Positions 47,337 to 55,455 of a stretch of DNA of 64,000 nt are shown one piece after another. Every line of letters starts with the position of its first letter. The first letter of the stretch is position 1. A program made the position numbers and the translations under genes. The notes under the pieces were generated by a model, which saw only the letters and a list, made by a program, of their open reading frames with translations, was not told where the DNA came from and made no database searches. Location: positions 41,504-105,503 of the forward strand of contig CAWEME010000003.1 of the NCBI GenBank assembly GCA_963810055.1, read 5' to 3'. Source of the DNA: REEB95 sp963810055. Its GTDB lineage: Bacteria > Pseudomonadota > Alphaproteobacteria > ATCC43930 > CGMCC-115725.

Positions 47337-47522
47337 TCACTCGCGGTCGCCGGCGCCCGCCTCGACCTCAAGCGCCTGGGCGATGCCTTCGAGCTCGCGC
47401 GCCACCTCGGGCACCGCCGTCAACTCCGCCAACTCGCGGCACCGCCGCGCCAGGCCGTGAAGCCTTTCGGCACGCGTGGCGTGCGCCACACCCGATCCGG
47501 AACCGGCCGATCGCGATGTCAT
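47337..47522 (-). CDS. Small helical hypothetical protein
   Basis: 61 residues, mainly one charged helix: LHGLARRCRELAELTAVPEV followed by ARELEGIAQALEVEA. The ATG at 47522 follows GGAGGACGGAGGAC, a strong ribosome site; upstream in-frame starts at 47546 and 47600 (TTG) are weaker. Short proteins with this R.REL.E.....V..EL...A pattern are common in alphaproteobacteria without known function. It lies downstream of no obvious partner. Confidence 0.6.
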   Translation of the reverse strand: MTSRSAGSGSGVAHATRAERLHGLARRCRELAELTAVPEVARELEGIAQALEVEAGAGDRE

Positions 47523-47845
47523 CGCGTCCTCCGTCCTCCATGGCATTGCCTCGTCTTGTGCCTGCGAGGCTTGGCCGATAGGGGAGTCAGATTGCCCCAA
47601 CGCCCATCGCAGCGCAACATCGCACGCGCCGCCAAGACCCTAAATTCATGGGGTTTTTGAAGCAGTTAGAACCCGAGTCTGAGCGGTTTCCGCTCGACCG
47701 GATAGCGTCCGGCTTGGCCGATCAGGGTAATTTCGGGGGCAAACCTGCCCACTAAAGCCTTGGCAATATTAGCGATTTAATCACGTCCGTACGGTAGTTA
47801 GGTGTGGAGAAATTCCATCAGATCGAGGGTTGGGGGAAGCTCCGC
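47523..47845. other. 323-base noncoding stretch upstream of the Flp pilin
   Basis: I see no convincing coding frame apart from weak upstream extensions of the two flanking genes. An 8-base palindrome CCGTACGG (47787-47794) lies 52 bases before the pilin start. Its CGTACGGTA core is shared with the operator candidate at 37743-37758. Confidence 0.5.
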
Positions 47846-48004
47846 GTGAATTCGCTGCGGTCCTTGTGGCGCGATGAGAGCGGCGCGTCAGCCCTGGAAT
47901 ATGGGCTGATCGGGGCGCTGATCGCCATTGTCATCGTCGGTACGCTCCGCAACATCCAGGTAAAAATCACCTCGGTACTCAGTATCGTATCGAGCGCGAT
48001 GTAA
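47846..48004 (+). CDS. Flp/Fap-type pilin subunit
   Basis: 52 residues: a short charged leader, then RDESGASALEYGLIGALIAI followed by VIVGTL, the Flp pilin processing region (G-A/S with Glu at +5 and Tyr at +6) and hydrophobic spine. Flp pilins build tight-adherence pili after cleavage by the prepilin peptidase TadV/CpaA. The GTG at 47846 follows GGGGGAAG; a GTG at 47804 would add 14 residues. No tad/cpa genes are nearby, so this is an orphan pilin in the window. Confidence 0.85.
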   Translation: MNSLRSLWRDESGASALEYGLIGALIAIVIVGTLRNIQVKITSVLSIVSSAM

Positions 48005-48168
48005 CCCGCCCCAGCTCGCCGGAACGGCGCGAGTTATCCACGTAATTAACAGGCATAACAACGAGTCGCGCTTGATTTTTGCGATCCAGGCGCCGGAGCG
48101 CATGTTAAGGTTTGGTCACAATCCTGTCCGCCCGCGCGTTGGGGGCACCGCACGGAAAGGTATTGGTA

Positions 48169-49086
48169 TTGGCGCGCCATAACAGCAAGAACAACAATCA
48201 CAAGAAGCGGTCAGATTTGCCGCCAAAAAATGGAGTAACTCCGGGCACCGGCCGCGCGATCAACGTGGCGTTGCTGGTGTCGATCCTGTTCGTGCTGGTG
48301 CTGGGAATATTCGGCGCCGTCTATTTCGAGGGCCGCGGCGGACAAGCCGTCAATCCCCAAGCCGCTGCGCCTGCGGCCGCTCCTCCCGGCAATCCAGCCC
48401 AGAACGCCGTCCCGGCGCAGCCGGGCCCGGGACAAAATTTTGCCACCGCCCCGATACCGCCGCTCGACCAGGTGAACCCCGCCGCCGGCCCGGCTTTGCT
48501 CAAAGCCGCTCAACCCGGCTATTGGGTGGAATACGCAGCCTATCTCGGACCGGATTACGCCAACCAGCTGGTCAAACGTCTCGATGGCATGGGGATCAAG
48601 GCCGAAGTCGCCAGGACGCCCGGCGCCGGCGGCATGCAGTATTACAGCGTCCGTTCCGGGATCGGCAGCGATCGCGATGCTGCCGAGAACGCCGCGCTCA
48701 AGGTCAGCAATGCCCTCGACATCTTCCCGATCGTGCATCGCGACGGCCAAACCCGATTCGGTGCTGCCGCCTTCAGCGTGCCCATCCCGCCCGCAGCTGG
48801 CGCAGTTCTAACATATTGGGTTCAGTTCGGTGCTTATGATATTGAAAGTTATGCACAATTATATGCCGGCAAGCTCCGCGGTACAGGCCTCGACGTCACC
48901 ATCATTTCCCGCCGGCGGGCAAGTGGCCGGATGATCTATTTCGTGCGCTCGCCCCCGCTCAAAACCCCGGAGGATGCCCGGGCTCTTGCCCAACACAGCC
49001 AGCAGCTGGTCGGCGGCGATACCCTGGTCGGGCAAACCATTCCAGATGGGCGCATTCCCGATTCGCCTCCTACTCAACATCTCTAA
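48169..49086 (+). CDS. SPOR-domain membrane protein
   Basis: 305 residues: basic cytoplasmic N-terminus (RHNSKNNNHKKRSD), one membrane segment (INVALLVSILFVLVLGIFGA), a Pro/Ala/Gly linker and two SPOR domains, about 135-210 (GYWVEYAAYLGPDYANQLVK) and about 225-295 (TYWVQFGAYDIESYAQLYAG). SPOR domains bind denuded peptidoglycan at division sites. The start is uncertain: no ATG fits, and TTG at 48169 follows GGAAAGG at 8 bases; TTG 48163 and 48112 are alternatives. Confidence 0.8.
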   Translation: MARHNSKNNNHKKRSDLPPKNGVTPGTGRAINVALLVSILFVLVLGIFGAVYFEGRGGQAVNPQAAAPAAAPPGNPAQNAVPAQPGPGQNFATAPIPPLDQVNPAAGPALLKAAQPGYWVEYAAYLGPDYANQLVKRLDGMGIKAEVARTPGAGGMQYYSVRSGIGSDRDAAENAALKVSNALDIFPIVHRDGQTRFGAAAFSVPIPPAAGAVLTYWVQFGAYDIESYAQLYAGKLRGTGLDVTIISRRRASGRMIYFVRSPPLKTPEDARALAQHSQQLVGGDTLVGQTIPDGRIPDSPPTQHL

Positions 49087-49288
49087 TCGCCGCATTTGAA
49101 ATTACCGGCAGCCCGGTATAGGAACGGGCGCATGATTCTGACCCCTATTCCCGATTCGGAGCTGCCCGAGTTCGCTAGCGCGTTTCAACGACTCGCTCTC
49201 ATCCGACTCGTCCCGCGCCGTCTTCCGGCGCATCGCCGGTCCGGGCAATCCGGCCCGCGCTTCGGCCGGAATTGCCGTTAAGAATCAC

Positions 49289-49771
49289 TTGGAATCCATT
49301 GATCTTATAACAAGTTTTGACATCGGCATTAAGCCGGGCGCGCCGCGACTCGACTTGTCATGGGACGGCGCGGCGTTACGCACCGAAACCGAGGCTTATG
49401 TCCTGCTGCACGAGGTGGCGCATTTCCAGCTCGCTGCGCCCGCGCGCCGCCACGCGATCGAATTCGGCCTCGGTCCCGGCCCCGAAACCGGCGACCGGGC
49501 CCGGGCCGAGCGCGCGGCCACGTGCTTCGGCCTCGAACGCGAGCGCGAGGAAGCGATGGCCTCGCTGCTCGGCATTCTGTGGGAGACGCAACTGGGCCAT
49601 CCGGCGCTGGCCTCGTTCCTGGATCAGAACTGGCTCGAGGGCGCGGCCCAGCCTCGATCGTGCCGTAGCACGGCGGCGCATTTCGAAACCGTGCTGGCGG
49701 AGCTGGCGCGCGACGGCTTCGTCACTTCCTGCGGACAACCCACCCGGACGCTCCGCCAAAGCCCGGATTAG
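49289..49771 (+). CDS. HEVAH-motif protein, possibly EpmC/YfcM-like
   Basis: 160 residues as called. VLLHEVAHFQLAAPARRHAI contains an HExxH motif followed by a basic helix and EFGLGPGPETGD, then EEAMASLLGILWETQLGHPA. The HE.AH....A..RR....FG.GP pattern resembles the elongation factor P hydroxylase EpmC (YfcM), a small metal-dependent protein, but identity is limited. The TTG start at 49289 is weak. The same frame is open upstream to about 49140 without an ATG, so the N-terminus may be longer or broken by an indel. It shares 4 bases with the convergent gene. Confidence 0.55.
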   Translation: MESIDLITSFDIGIKPGAPRLDLSWDGAALRTETEAYVLLHEVAHFQLAAPARRHAIEFGLGPGPETGDRARAERAATCFGLEREREEAMASLLGILWETQLGHPALASFLDQNWLEGAAQPRSCRSTAAHFETVLAELARDGFVTSCGQPTRTLRQSPD

Positions 49772-49992
49772 GCCAGGTTGGGATCCGCCGGATATGTCGC
49801 GTTGATGATGTGGATCGCCAGCACGCGCTGCAACGGTGTGAGCTTGCGGCGCTTGAGCAGACGCGCGATCAATGAGGCGCGCGCTTCGGCGGCAACCGCC
49901 TGGACCGGGCGCCGTGCCACCCGCGGCACCGACCAGGGCAGCCAGAAAGGATTGAGACGGGCGCTGATTCCATTGTTTTGCGAAATCGACAT
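49768..49992 (-). CDS. Small basic hypothetical protein
   Basis: 74 residues, Arg- and Ala-rich with a helical core (EARASLIARLLKRRKLTPLQ) and an aromatic N-terminal patch (NPFWLPWSVP). The ATG at 49992 is preceded by AAAGGTAG. The stop overlaps that of the HEVAH gene. No family is recognised. Confidence 0.5.
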   Translation of the reverse strand: MSISQNNGISARLNPFWLPWSVPRVARRPVQAVAAEARASLIARLLKRRKLTPLQRVLAIHIINATYPADPNLA

Positions 49993-50096
49993 CGGTTTCT
50001 ACCTTTGCTTGAAAACCCTGAGGGTCCGATTCGCGAATCCTGGCGCCGGTATGGTTAATTAATCGTTAGCGCCTTAGGGCGGCGCGGGAGAACGCC

Positions 50097-51023
50097 ATGA
50101 CCAGCCTCGAAAATACCCAAAAAATCGCCTTTCTCGGCATTGGCCTCATGGGCGCGCCCATGGCCAGAAACCTCATAGCCGGCGGCCTCAAAGTGACGGT
50201 CTGGAACCGCGACTTCGCCAAGGCCCAGGCGCTGGCGGCCGCGGGAGCGAAACTGGCGCCCTCGCCCGCCGTGGCGGCCAAGGGCGCCGGTACGGTCATC
50301 ACCATGCTGGCCAACGGCCCGGCAGTGGAGAAGGTCATGTTCGGAGCTGACGGTGCGGCTGGGGTATTGAACGAAGGCACTCTTGTAATTGACATGAGTT
50401 CATCGCCGCCCGAGATGGCGCGCGACCACGCCAAGAGACTCGCGAGCAAAGGCGTCGATTATCTCGATGCGCCGGTTTCGGGCGGCACGGTGGGTGCGGC
50501 CGAAGGCAAGCTCGCCATCATGGTTGGCGGCGAGTTGCGCGTGTTCGAGCGCGCCCTGCCGGTTTTTACGCGACTCGGGACTCCGACCCTGGTCGGGCCC
50601 GTGGGCACGGGCCAACTCGCCAAGCTGTGTAACCAAGCGATCGTTGCCATAACCATTGGCGCGGTGGCCGAGGCGCTGCTGCTGGCGGCGGCGGGCGGCG
50701 CCGATCCGGCGGCGGTGCGGCAGGCCATCATGGGCGGATTCGCCGGGAGTCGTATCTTAACAGTGCACGGCAATAGAATGATTTTACGGGATTTTATGCC
50801 AGGCGGCCCCGCCGCTATCCAGGTCAAGGATTGTGAGACCATCGTCGCCGCGGCCAAGGCGGCGAAGCTCTCTTTGCCCTTTGCCGAAACCGCCCTGGGG
50901 TTGTTCCGGGACCTGGTGGCGCATGGCGGCGCGCGCTACGACCACAGCGCCCTGCTGTTGGAACTGGAGCGCCGCAATGCCCCGGCGCGGGTGGGCCAAG
51001 CGCCGGATAAACTCCCCGTCTAG
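50097..51023 (+). CDS. 3-hydroxyisobutyrate dehydrogenase-family oxidoreductase
   Basis: 308 residues. NAD(P) loop FLGIGLMGAPMARNL (GxGxMGxxMAxNL), substrate loop DAPVSGGTVGAAEGKLAI, and GTGQLAKLCNQ with the catalytic Lys. Members oxidise beta-hydroxyacids such as 3-hydroxyisobutyrate, tartronate semialdehyde (in reverse) or 4-hydroxybutyrate; this one cannot be assigned. It is convergent with a D-2-hydroxyacid dehydrogenase, overlapping by 4 bases. Confidence 0.9.
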   Translation: MTSLENTQKIAFLGIGLMGAPMARNLIAGGLKVTVWNRDFAKAQALAAAGAKLAPSPAVAAKGAGTVITMLANGPAVEKVMFGADGAAGVLNEGTLVIDMSSSPPEMARDHAKRLASKGVDYLDAPVSGGTVGAAEGKLAIMVGGELRVFERALPVFTRLGTPTLVGPVGTGQLAKLCNQAIVAITIGAVAEALLLAAAGGADPAAVRQAIMGGFAGSRILTVHGNRMILRDFMPGGPAAIQVKDCETIVAAAKAAKLSLPFAETALGLFRDLVAHGGARYDHSALLLELERRNAPARVGQAPDKLPV

Positions 51024-51958
51024 ACGACGGGTGTCAGCAACGGCTTTCCGGCATAAAACGCGGCCAGATTGTCGAGCATGAGCTGGCCCATGGCGCGGCG
51101 CGTGGCATGGGTGGCGCTGCCGATATGCGGCAGCAGCACCACGTTGTCGAGCTTCAGCAGAGCCTCGGGCACGCGCGGCTCGTCGGCGAACACGTCGAGC
51201 CCGGCGCCGCGCAGATTGCCTTCCACCAGAGCCTTGACCATAGCCGGCTCATCGACCACCGAGCCGCGCGCGATGTTGACGATGGCGCCCTTCTTGCCCA
51301 GCGCGGCGATTATCTTTTCATTGACCAGATTGCGTGTCGCCGCGCCCCCGGGACAGGAGATCATCAGGTAATCCACGTCCTTCGCCATGGCTTCGAGATC
51401 GGCATAATAGCGATAGGCCACGCCCGGCCTCTGGCGCGGGCCGTGATAGACGATCTTGACCCCCATCGCCTCGGCGCGCTTGGCGACGGCCAAGCCGATG
51501 CGGCCCAGCCCCAGCACGCCCATGGTCGAGCCGCCCAGCTTGGTGGCGAGCGGCATGGCGCCCTGCGCCGCCCATTTGCCTTCGCGCACATAGCGGTCGG
51601 CTTGCGGAATTCGCCGCGCCACGCCGAGGAGGAGCGCGACGGCGATATCGGCCACGTCGTCGGTCAGCACGTCGGGCGCGTTGGTGACGCGGATGCCGCG
51701 CGCCTTGGCGGCGGCGAGATCGACATGGTCCACGCCCACGCTCATGCAGGCGATGATCTTGAGCTTGGGCAGCGCGTCAATCAGCTCGGCGTTGATCGCG
51801 CCGCCGAAGGTGGTGAGGGCCTGTGCCTTGTCCTTCAGCCCGGCGAGAAAGGCCTTTCGGTCCCGCGCCTCGAACAGGCGGTGCACGGTATAGGCGGCCT
51901 CAAGCTCCTGCCAAACCGGCTGATAGAGCGGCGTCGCGGCGATGACATCGGGTTTCAT
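51020..51958 (-). CDS. D-2-hydroxyacid dehydrogenase (GhrB/GyaR-like)
   Basis: 312 residues. NAD(P) loop LGLGRIGLAVAKRAEAMG, catalytic Arg in IVNIARGSVVDEPAM, Glu in DVFADEPRVPEAL, and His in VVLLPHIGSATHATR. It reduces glyoxylate, hydroxypyruvate or similar 2-oxoacids. The ATG at 51958 (MKPDVIAATPLY) is the family start. It is 88 bases downstream of the acyl-CoA synthetase on the same strand. Confidence 0.92.
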   Translation of the reverse strand: MKPDVIAATPLYQPVWQELEAAYTVHRLFEARDRKAFLAGLKDKAQALTTFGGAINAELIDALPKLKIIACMSVGVDHVDLAAAKARGIRVTNAPDVLTDDVADIAVALLLGVARRIPQADRYVREGKWAAQGAMPLATKLGGSTMGVLGLGRIGLAVAKRAEAMGVKIVYHGPRQRPGVAYRYYADLEAMAKDVDYLMISCPGGAATRNLVNEKIIAALGKKGAIVNIARGSVVDEPAMVKALVEGNLRGAGLDVFADEPRVPEALLKLDNVVLLPHIGSATHATRRAMGQLMLDNLAAFYAGKPLLTPVV

Positions 51959-52046
51959 CGCCTTGTTTTGCCTCAAGGCGCGGTCGAATGTAAACCGCTC
52001 CCTTGTGGCGGGTGCCGGAGCCGGTCCCACCCCTTGCCCACCCCAG

Positions 52047-53679
52047 CTAGTCTTTTACGCTCTTGGCCTGCTGGCGCAGCACGAATTTCTGGATCTTGCC
52101 GGTCGAGGTTTTGGGCAAAGGGCCGAAAACGACGGTGCGCGGCACCTTGAAATGGGCGAGGTTGTCGCGGCAGAAGGCGATGATGTCCTCGGCCTTGGCC
52201 GAGCTTCCGGGTTTCAGCGTGACGAAGGCGCAAGGGGTCTCGCCCCAGGTCTCGTCGGGCCGCGCCACCACCGCCGCCTCCATCACCGCCGGATGCTTGT
52301 AGAGCGCCTCCTCCACTTCGAGCGACGAGATGTTTTCGCCGCCGGAAATGATGATGTCCTTGGCGCGGTCCTTGACCTCGATATAGCCGTCGGGATGGAC
52401 GACGCCCAGATCGCCGGTGTGGAACCAGCCGCCGGCGAAAGCCGCTTCGGTCGTCTTGGGGTTCTTGAGATAGCCCTTCATCACCGTGTTGGCGCTGAGC
52501 AGCAGCTCGCCGATGGTGACGCCGTCGGCGGGCACGTCGCGCAAAGTCCGGGGATCGGCGACGCGCACGGCGGCCAGCGTGTGCACCGCCACGCCTTGGA
52601 GCGCCATCTTGGCCGCGCGCTCCTCGAGGGGAAGCGCGGCCCACGCCTCTTGCGGGAAGCAGATCGTCGCCGGGCCGTAGGATTCGGTGAGGCCGTAGCC
52701 ATGCGTCACCTCGAACCCAAGCTGCTCCATGTTGACGATGACGGTCGAGGGCGGCGCCGCGCCCCCGGTCATCACCTTGACCGGATGATCGAACCGGCGC
52801 TTGGCCGCCTCGGGCGCGTAGGCGAGCATGTTGAGGACGATGGGCGCGCCGCAGAGATGGGTGACGCGATGTTTTTCAATGAGCGAGAAGATCGCCGCCG
52901 GATCGATGCGCCTGAGGCAGACATGCGTGCCGGCAGCGCCGGTCACCGCCCAGGTGTAGCACCAGCCGTTGCAATGGAACATCGGCAGCGTCCACAGATA
53001 GGTCGATTGCGGCGTCAGCCCGAAATACATGATGTCGCCCAGCGCGTTCAGATAAGCGCCGCGGTGGTGATAGACCACGCCCTTGGGATCGCCGGTGGTG
53101 CCGGAGGTGTAATTGAGCGAGATCGCATCCCATTCATCCCCGGGCATGTGCCAGGGGGCTTCGGATCGCCCGCCGCGATGAACCGCTCGTAATCCATCTC
53201 GCCCAATAATTCGCCGCCCGCGTAAAGCGGGTCGTCGATGTCGATCACCAGCGGCTTGCGCTCGCAGAGCCTGAGCGCCTCCTTGATGGTGGCCGAGAAT
53301 TCGCGGTCGGTGATCAAGATTTTGGTCTCGGCATGGCCCAGGATGAAGGCGATCGTACGCGCGTCGAGCCGGTAATTGAGCGCGTTCAGCACCGCCCCCG
53401 CCATGGCCACGCCGTAATGCGCCTCGAGCATGGCGGGCACGTTGGGCGCCATCACCGAGACGGTGTCGCCTTGCCCACCCCGCGTTTCCTCAGCGCGTCG
53501 GCCAGCCGGCGGCAGCGGGCGTGGAATTCGGCATAGGTGAAACGGCGCTCGCCGTGGATGACCGCGATTTTCTCGGGATAGATCGCGGCCGAACGGGCGA
53601 GAAAGCTCAGCGGCGACAGGGCCGCGTAATTGGCCCGCCCCCGCGCCAGATGGGTTTCGTCGTAGATGCCCGATTTCAT
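52047..53679 (-). CDS. Acyl-CoA synthetase (AMP-forming), two frameshifts as sequenced
   Basis: About 544 residues after joining. Three reading-frame pieces align end to end: MKSGIYDETHLARGRANYAA to KRGVGK; MAPNVPAMLEAHYGVAMAGA to AAGDPKPP; and MPGDEWDAISLNYTSGTTGD to the end. Motifs: YTSGTTGDPKGVVYHH, THGYGLTESYGPA, GWFHTGDLGVVHPDGYIEVK, catalytic Lys in KTSTGKIQKF. The breaks are at about 53470 and in a G5 run at 53153-53157; adding one base at each restores KGDTVSVMAPN and PKPPWHMPGDEW. It activates a medium-chain or branched acid; the substrate is unassigned. Confidence 0.85.
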
Positions 53680-53739
53680 TCCGTCCCCGGTCTTAACCTT
53701 AAGCGCGTCCCCGGCAGGGTCAACCGTGCTATAGTTTCG

Positions 53740-54384
53740 ATGCACATCGACATCGTCTCCGACGTCATTTGCCCCTGGTGCTTCATCGGCAAGCGCCGGC
53801 TCGAAACCGCGCTGGCGCAGCGCCCGGGCCTTTCCGCCGACATCACCTGGCGGCCCTTCCAGCTCAACCCCGACATGGCCCCCGGCGGCATGGCGCGCGC
53901 CGATTATCTCGCCGCCAAATTCGGCGGCCGCGCCCACGCGCAACGCATCAACCAGGCGATCGTCAACGCCGGCAAGTCGGCCGGCATTCCCTTCGCCTTC
54001 GACAAGGTGGAGCGCACGCCCAACACCCTCGACGCCCACCGGCTCATCCGGTTCGCAGACAGTCACGGCGCCGCCAACGAGGTGGTCGACCGGCTGTTCT
54101 CGGGCTATTTCATCGAGGGCTTGGACATCGGCGACCGCGACGTGCTCGCCTCGATCGCCCGGCAATCCGGGCTCGACGCCGCCGAGGCGATGAAATTCCT
54201 CGCAAGCGACAGCCAGCGCGCCGAGGTGCTGGCCGACGATGCCGGCGCGCGCCGTCTCGGCATCAACGCGGTGCCGTGCTTCATCTTCGCCGGGCAATAC
54301 GCCATCTCCGGCGCGCAGGAGCCGCAATTCTTCTTCCCGGTGTTCGACCTGGTCCAGAACGGCGGCGAACGCGCGGCCGTATGA
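53740..54384 (+). CDS. DsbA-family oxidoreductase, FrnE-like
   Basis: 214 residues, cytoplasmic (no signal peptide). SDVICPWCFIGKRRLE carries the CPWC site of the FrnE/2-hydroxychromene-2-carboxylate isomerase-like group, TWRPFQLNPDMAPGGM follows, and INAVPCFIFAGQYAISGAQ has the cis-Pro loop. The ATG at 53740 (MHIDIVSDVICPW) is the family start. It diverges from the acyl-CoA synthetase with 60 bases between starts. Confidence 0.9.
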   Translation: MHIDIVSDVICPWCFIGKRRLETALAQRPGLSADITWRPFQLNPDMAPGGMARADYLAAKFGGRAHAQRINQAIVNAGKSAGIPFAFDKVERTPNTLDAHRLIRFADSHGAANEVVDRLFSGYFIEGLDIGDRDVLASIARQSGLDAAEAMKFLASDSQRAEVLADDAGARRLGINAVPCFIFAGQYAISGAQEPQFFFPVFDLVQNGGERAAV

Positions 54385-54396
54385 GGCGCGCCCGAT

Positions 54397-55349
54397 CTAG
54401 GGCGTTGTCCCGTCCAGGGGCCGGCGGGCGGAGGCGTGGCAGGCGATGCGGGCGGCGGGCCACCGGCGCGTTCCTGGAGCGCGATCTTCGTCAGGGCAGT
54501 CAGGCCGGCCACGCTGCCAAGCTGCATGGTTTCGACCGCCGTGCTCGGAACGATGACGATCGAGGCGTTGGCCTTCAGCCCTTCGTACAGCATGTTCATG
54601 GCGCGCAGATGGAACGCGACCGGATTGTCGGCGTAAGTCCGCGCCGCCTCGACGAATTTCTCGGCTACTTGGCGTTCGGAATCGCCGAGGATGACGCGCG
54701 CCTGGCGTTCGCGCTCGGCTTGCGCCTGCATCGACATGGCGTTTTCCAGGGCGGCGGGGATCAACACGTCCTTGACCTCGACCGAAATGACATCGATGCC
54801 CCAAGGCTCGGTCCGCGCGTCGATGATCTTCTGCAGCTCGGCGCTGATCTTGTCGCGCCCTTCCAGCATCTCCGCCAGCACGGTCTTGCCGATGACGTCG
54901 CGTAGCGCGGTTTGCGCCGCCCAGTTGATGGCGGTGACGTAATCGGCGACGTCGAGCGCGGCCTTCTTTGGATCGACAACCTTCCAGAACAGCACGGCAT
55001 CGACATCCACCGGCACCGTGTCCTTGGTGAGGGTCTTTTCCGCCTTGAACGTGCTGGTGATGACGCGGATGTCGATCCAATAAACGATGGCGTCGAAGAC
55101 CGGGACGATGAAAAACAGGCCCGGCCCCTTGAGGGCATGGAAACGGCCGAGCCGCAGCACGATGGCCCGTTCCCACTGATCCGCAACCCTCACCGAATAG
55201 GAGACGATGAAAGCCAGGATCGCGGAACCAACCGCGATTGCGACGCCTTCGACATAGCCGCCCAGCGCGGAGGCCAAATAAGCCGCGATCAAACCGATGC
55301 CGAGAATGACGACGAAGAGCAAGGCCGGCAGGGAACTGGGTTTCCTCAT
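54397..55349 (-). CDS. Band-7/SPFH slipin-like membrane protein, frameshift near the end
   Basis: About 317 residues. Two close membrane segments (LPALLFVVILGIGLIAAYLA and GVAIAVGSAILAFIVSYSV) precede the SPFH core: QWERAIVLRLGRFHALKGPG, VDAVLFWKVVDPKKAALDVA, LRDVIGKTVLAEMLEGRDKI and AALENAMSMQAQAERERQAR. Slipins scaffold membrane microdomains. AGGAGG lies before the ATG at 55349. The frame as sequenced runs into the DsbA gene; one extra base in the C4/G4 run near 54417 would instead end it as GPLDGTTP at 54397, 12 bases short of that gene, which I take as correct. Confidence 0.82.
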
Positions 55350-55455
55350 CGCGATCCTCCTCGTTTGCGCCGGGATTTCCCGCGCCGGCGGCCATGAAAG
55401 CCTAGTCCATCGGCGGGACGCGATCTAGCGCGCCGATCGGGACAATCAAGCCCGG

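Noticed and set aside
49096..49281. 61-codon frame ending in an Arg-rich tail
   Set aside because: The tail looks like a shifted reading of the DNA upstream of the HEVAH gene; no ribosome site or conservation is seen.
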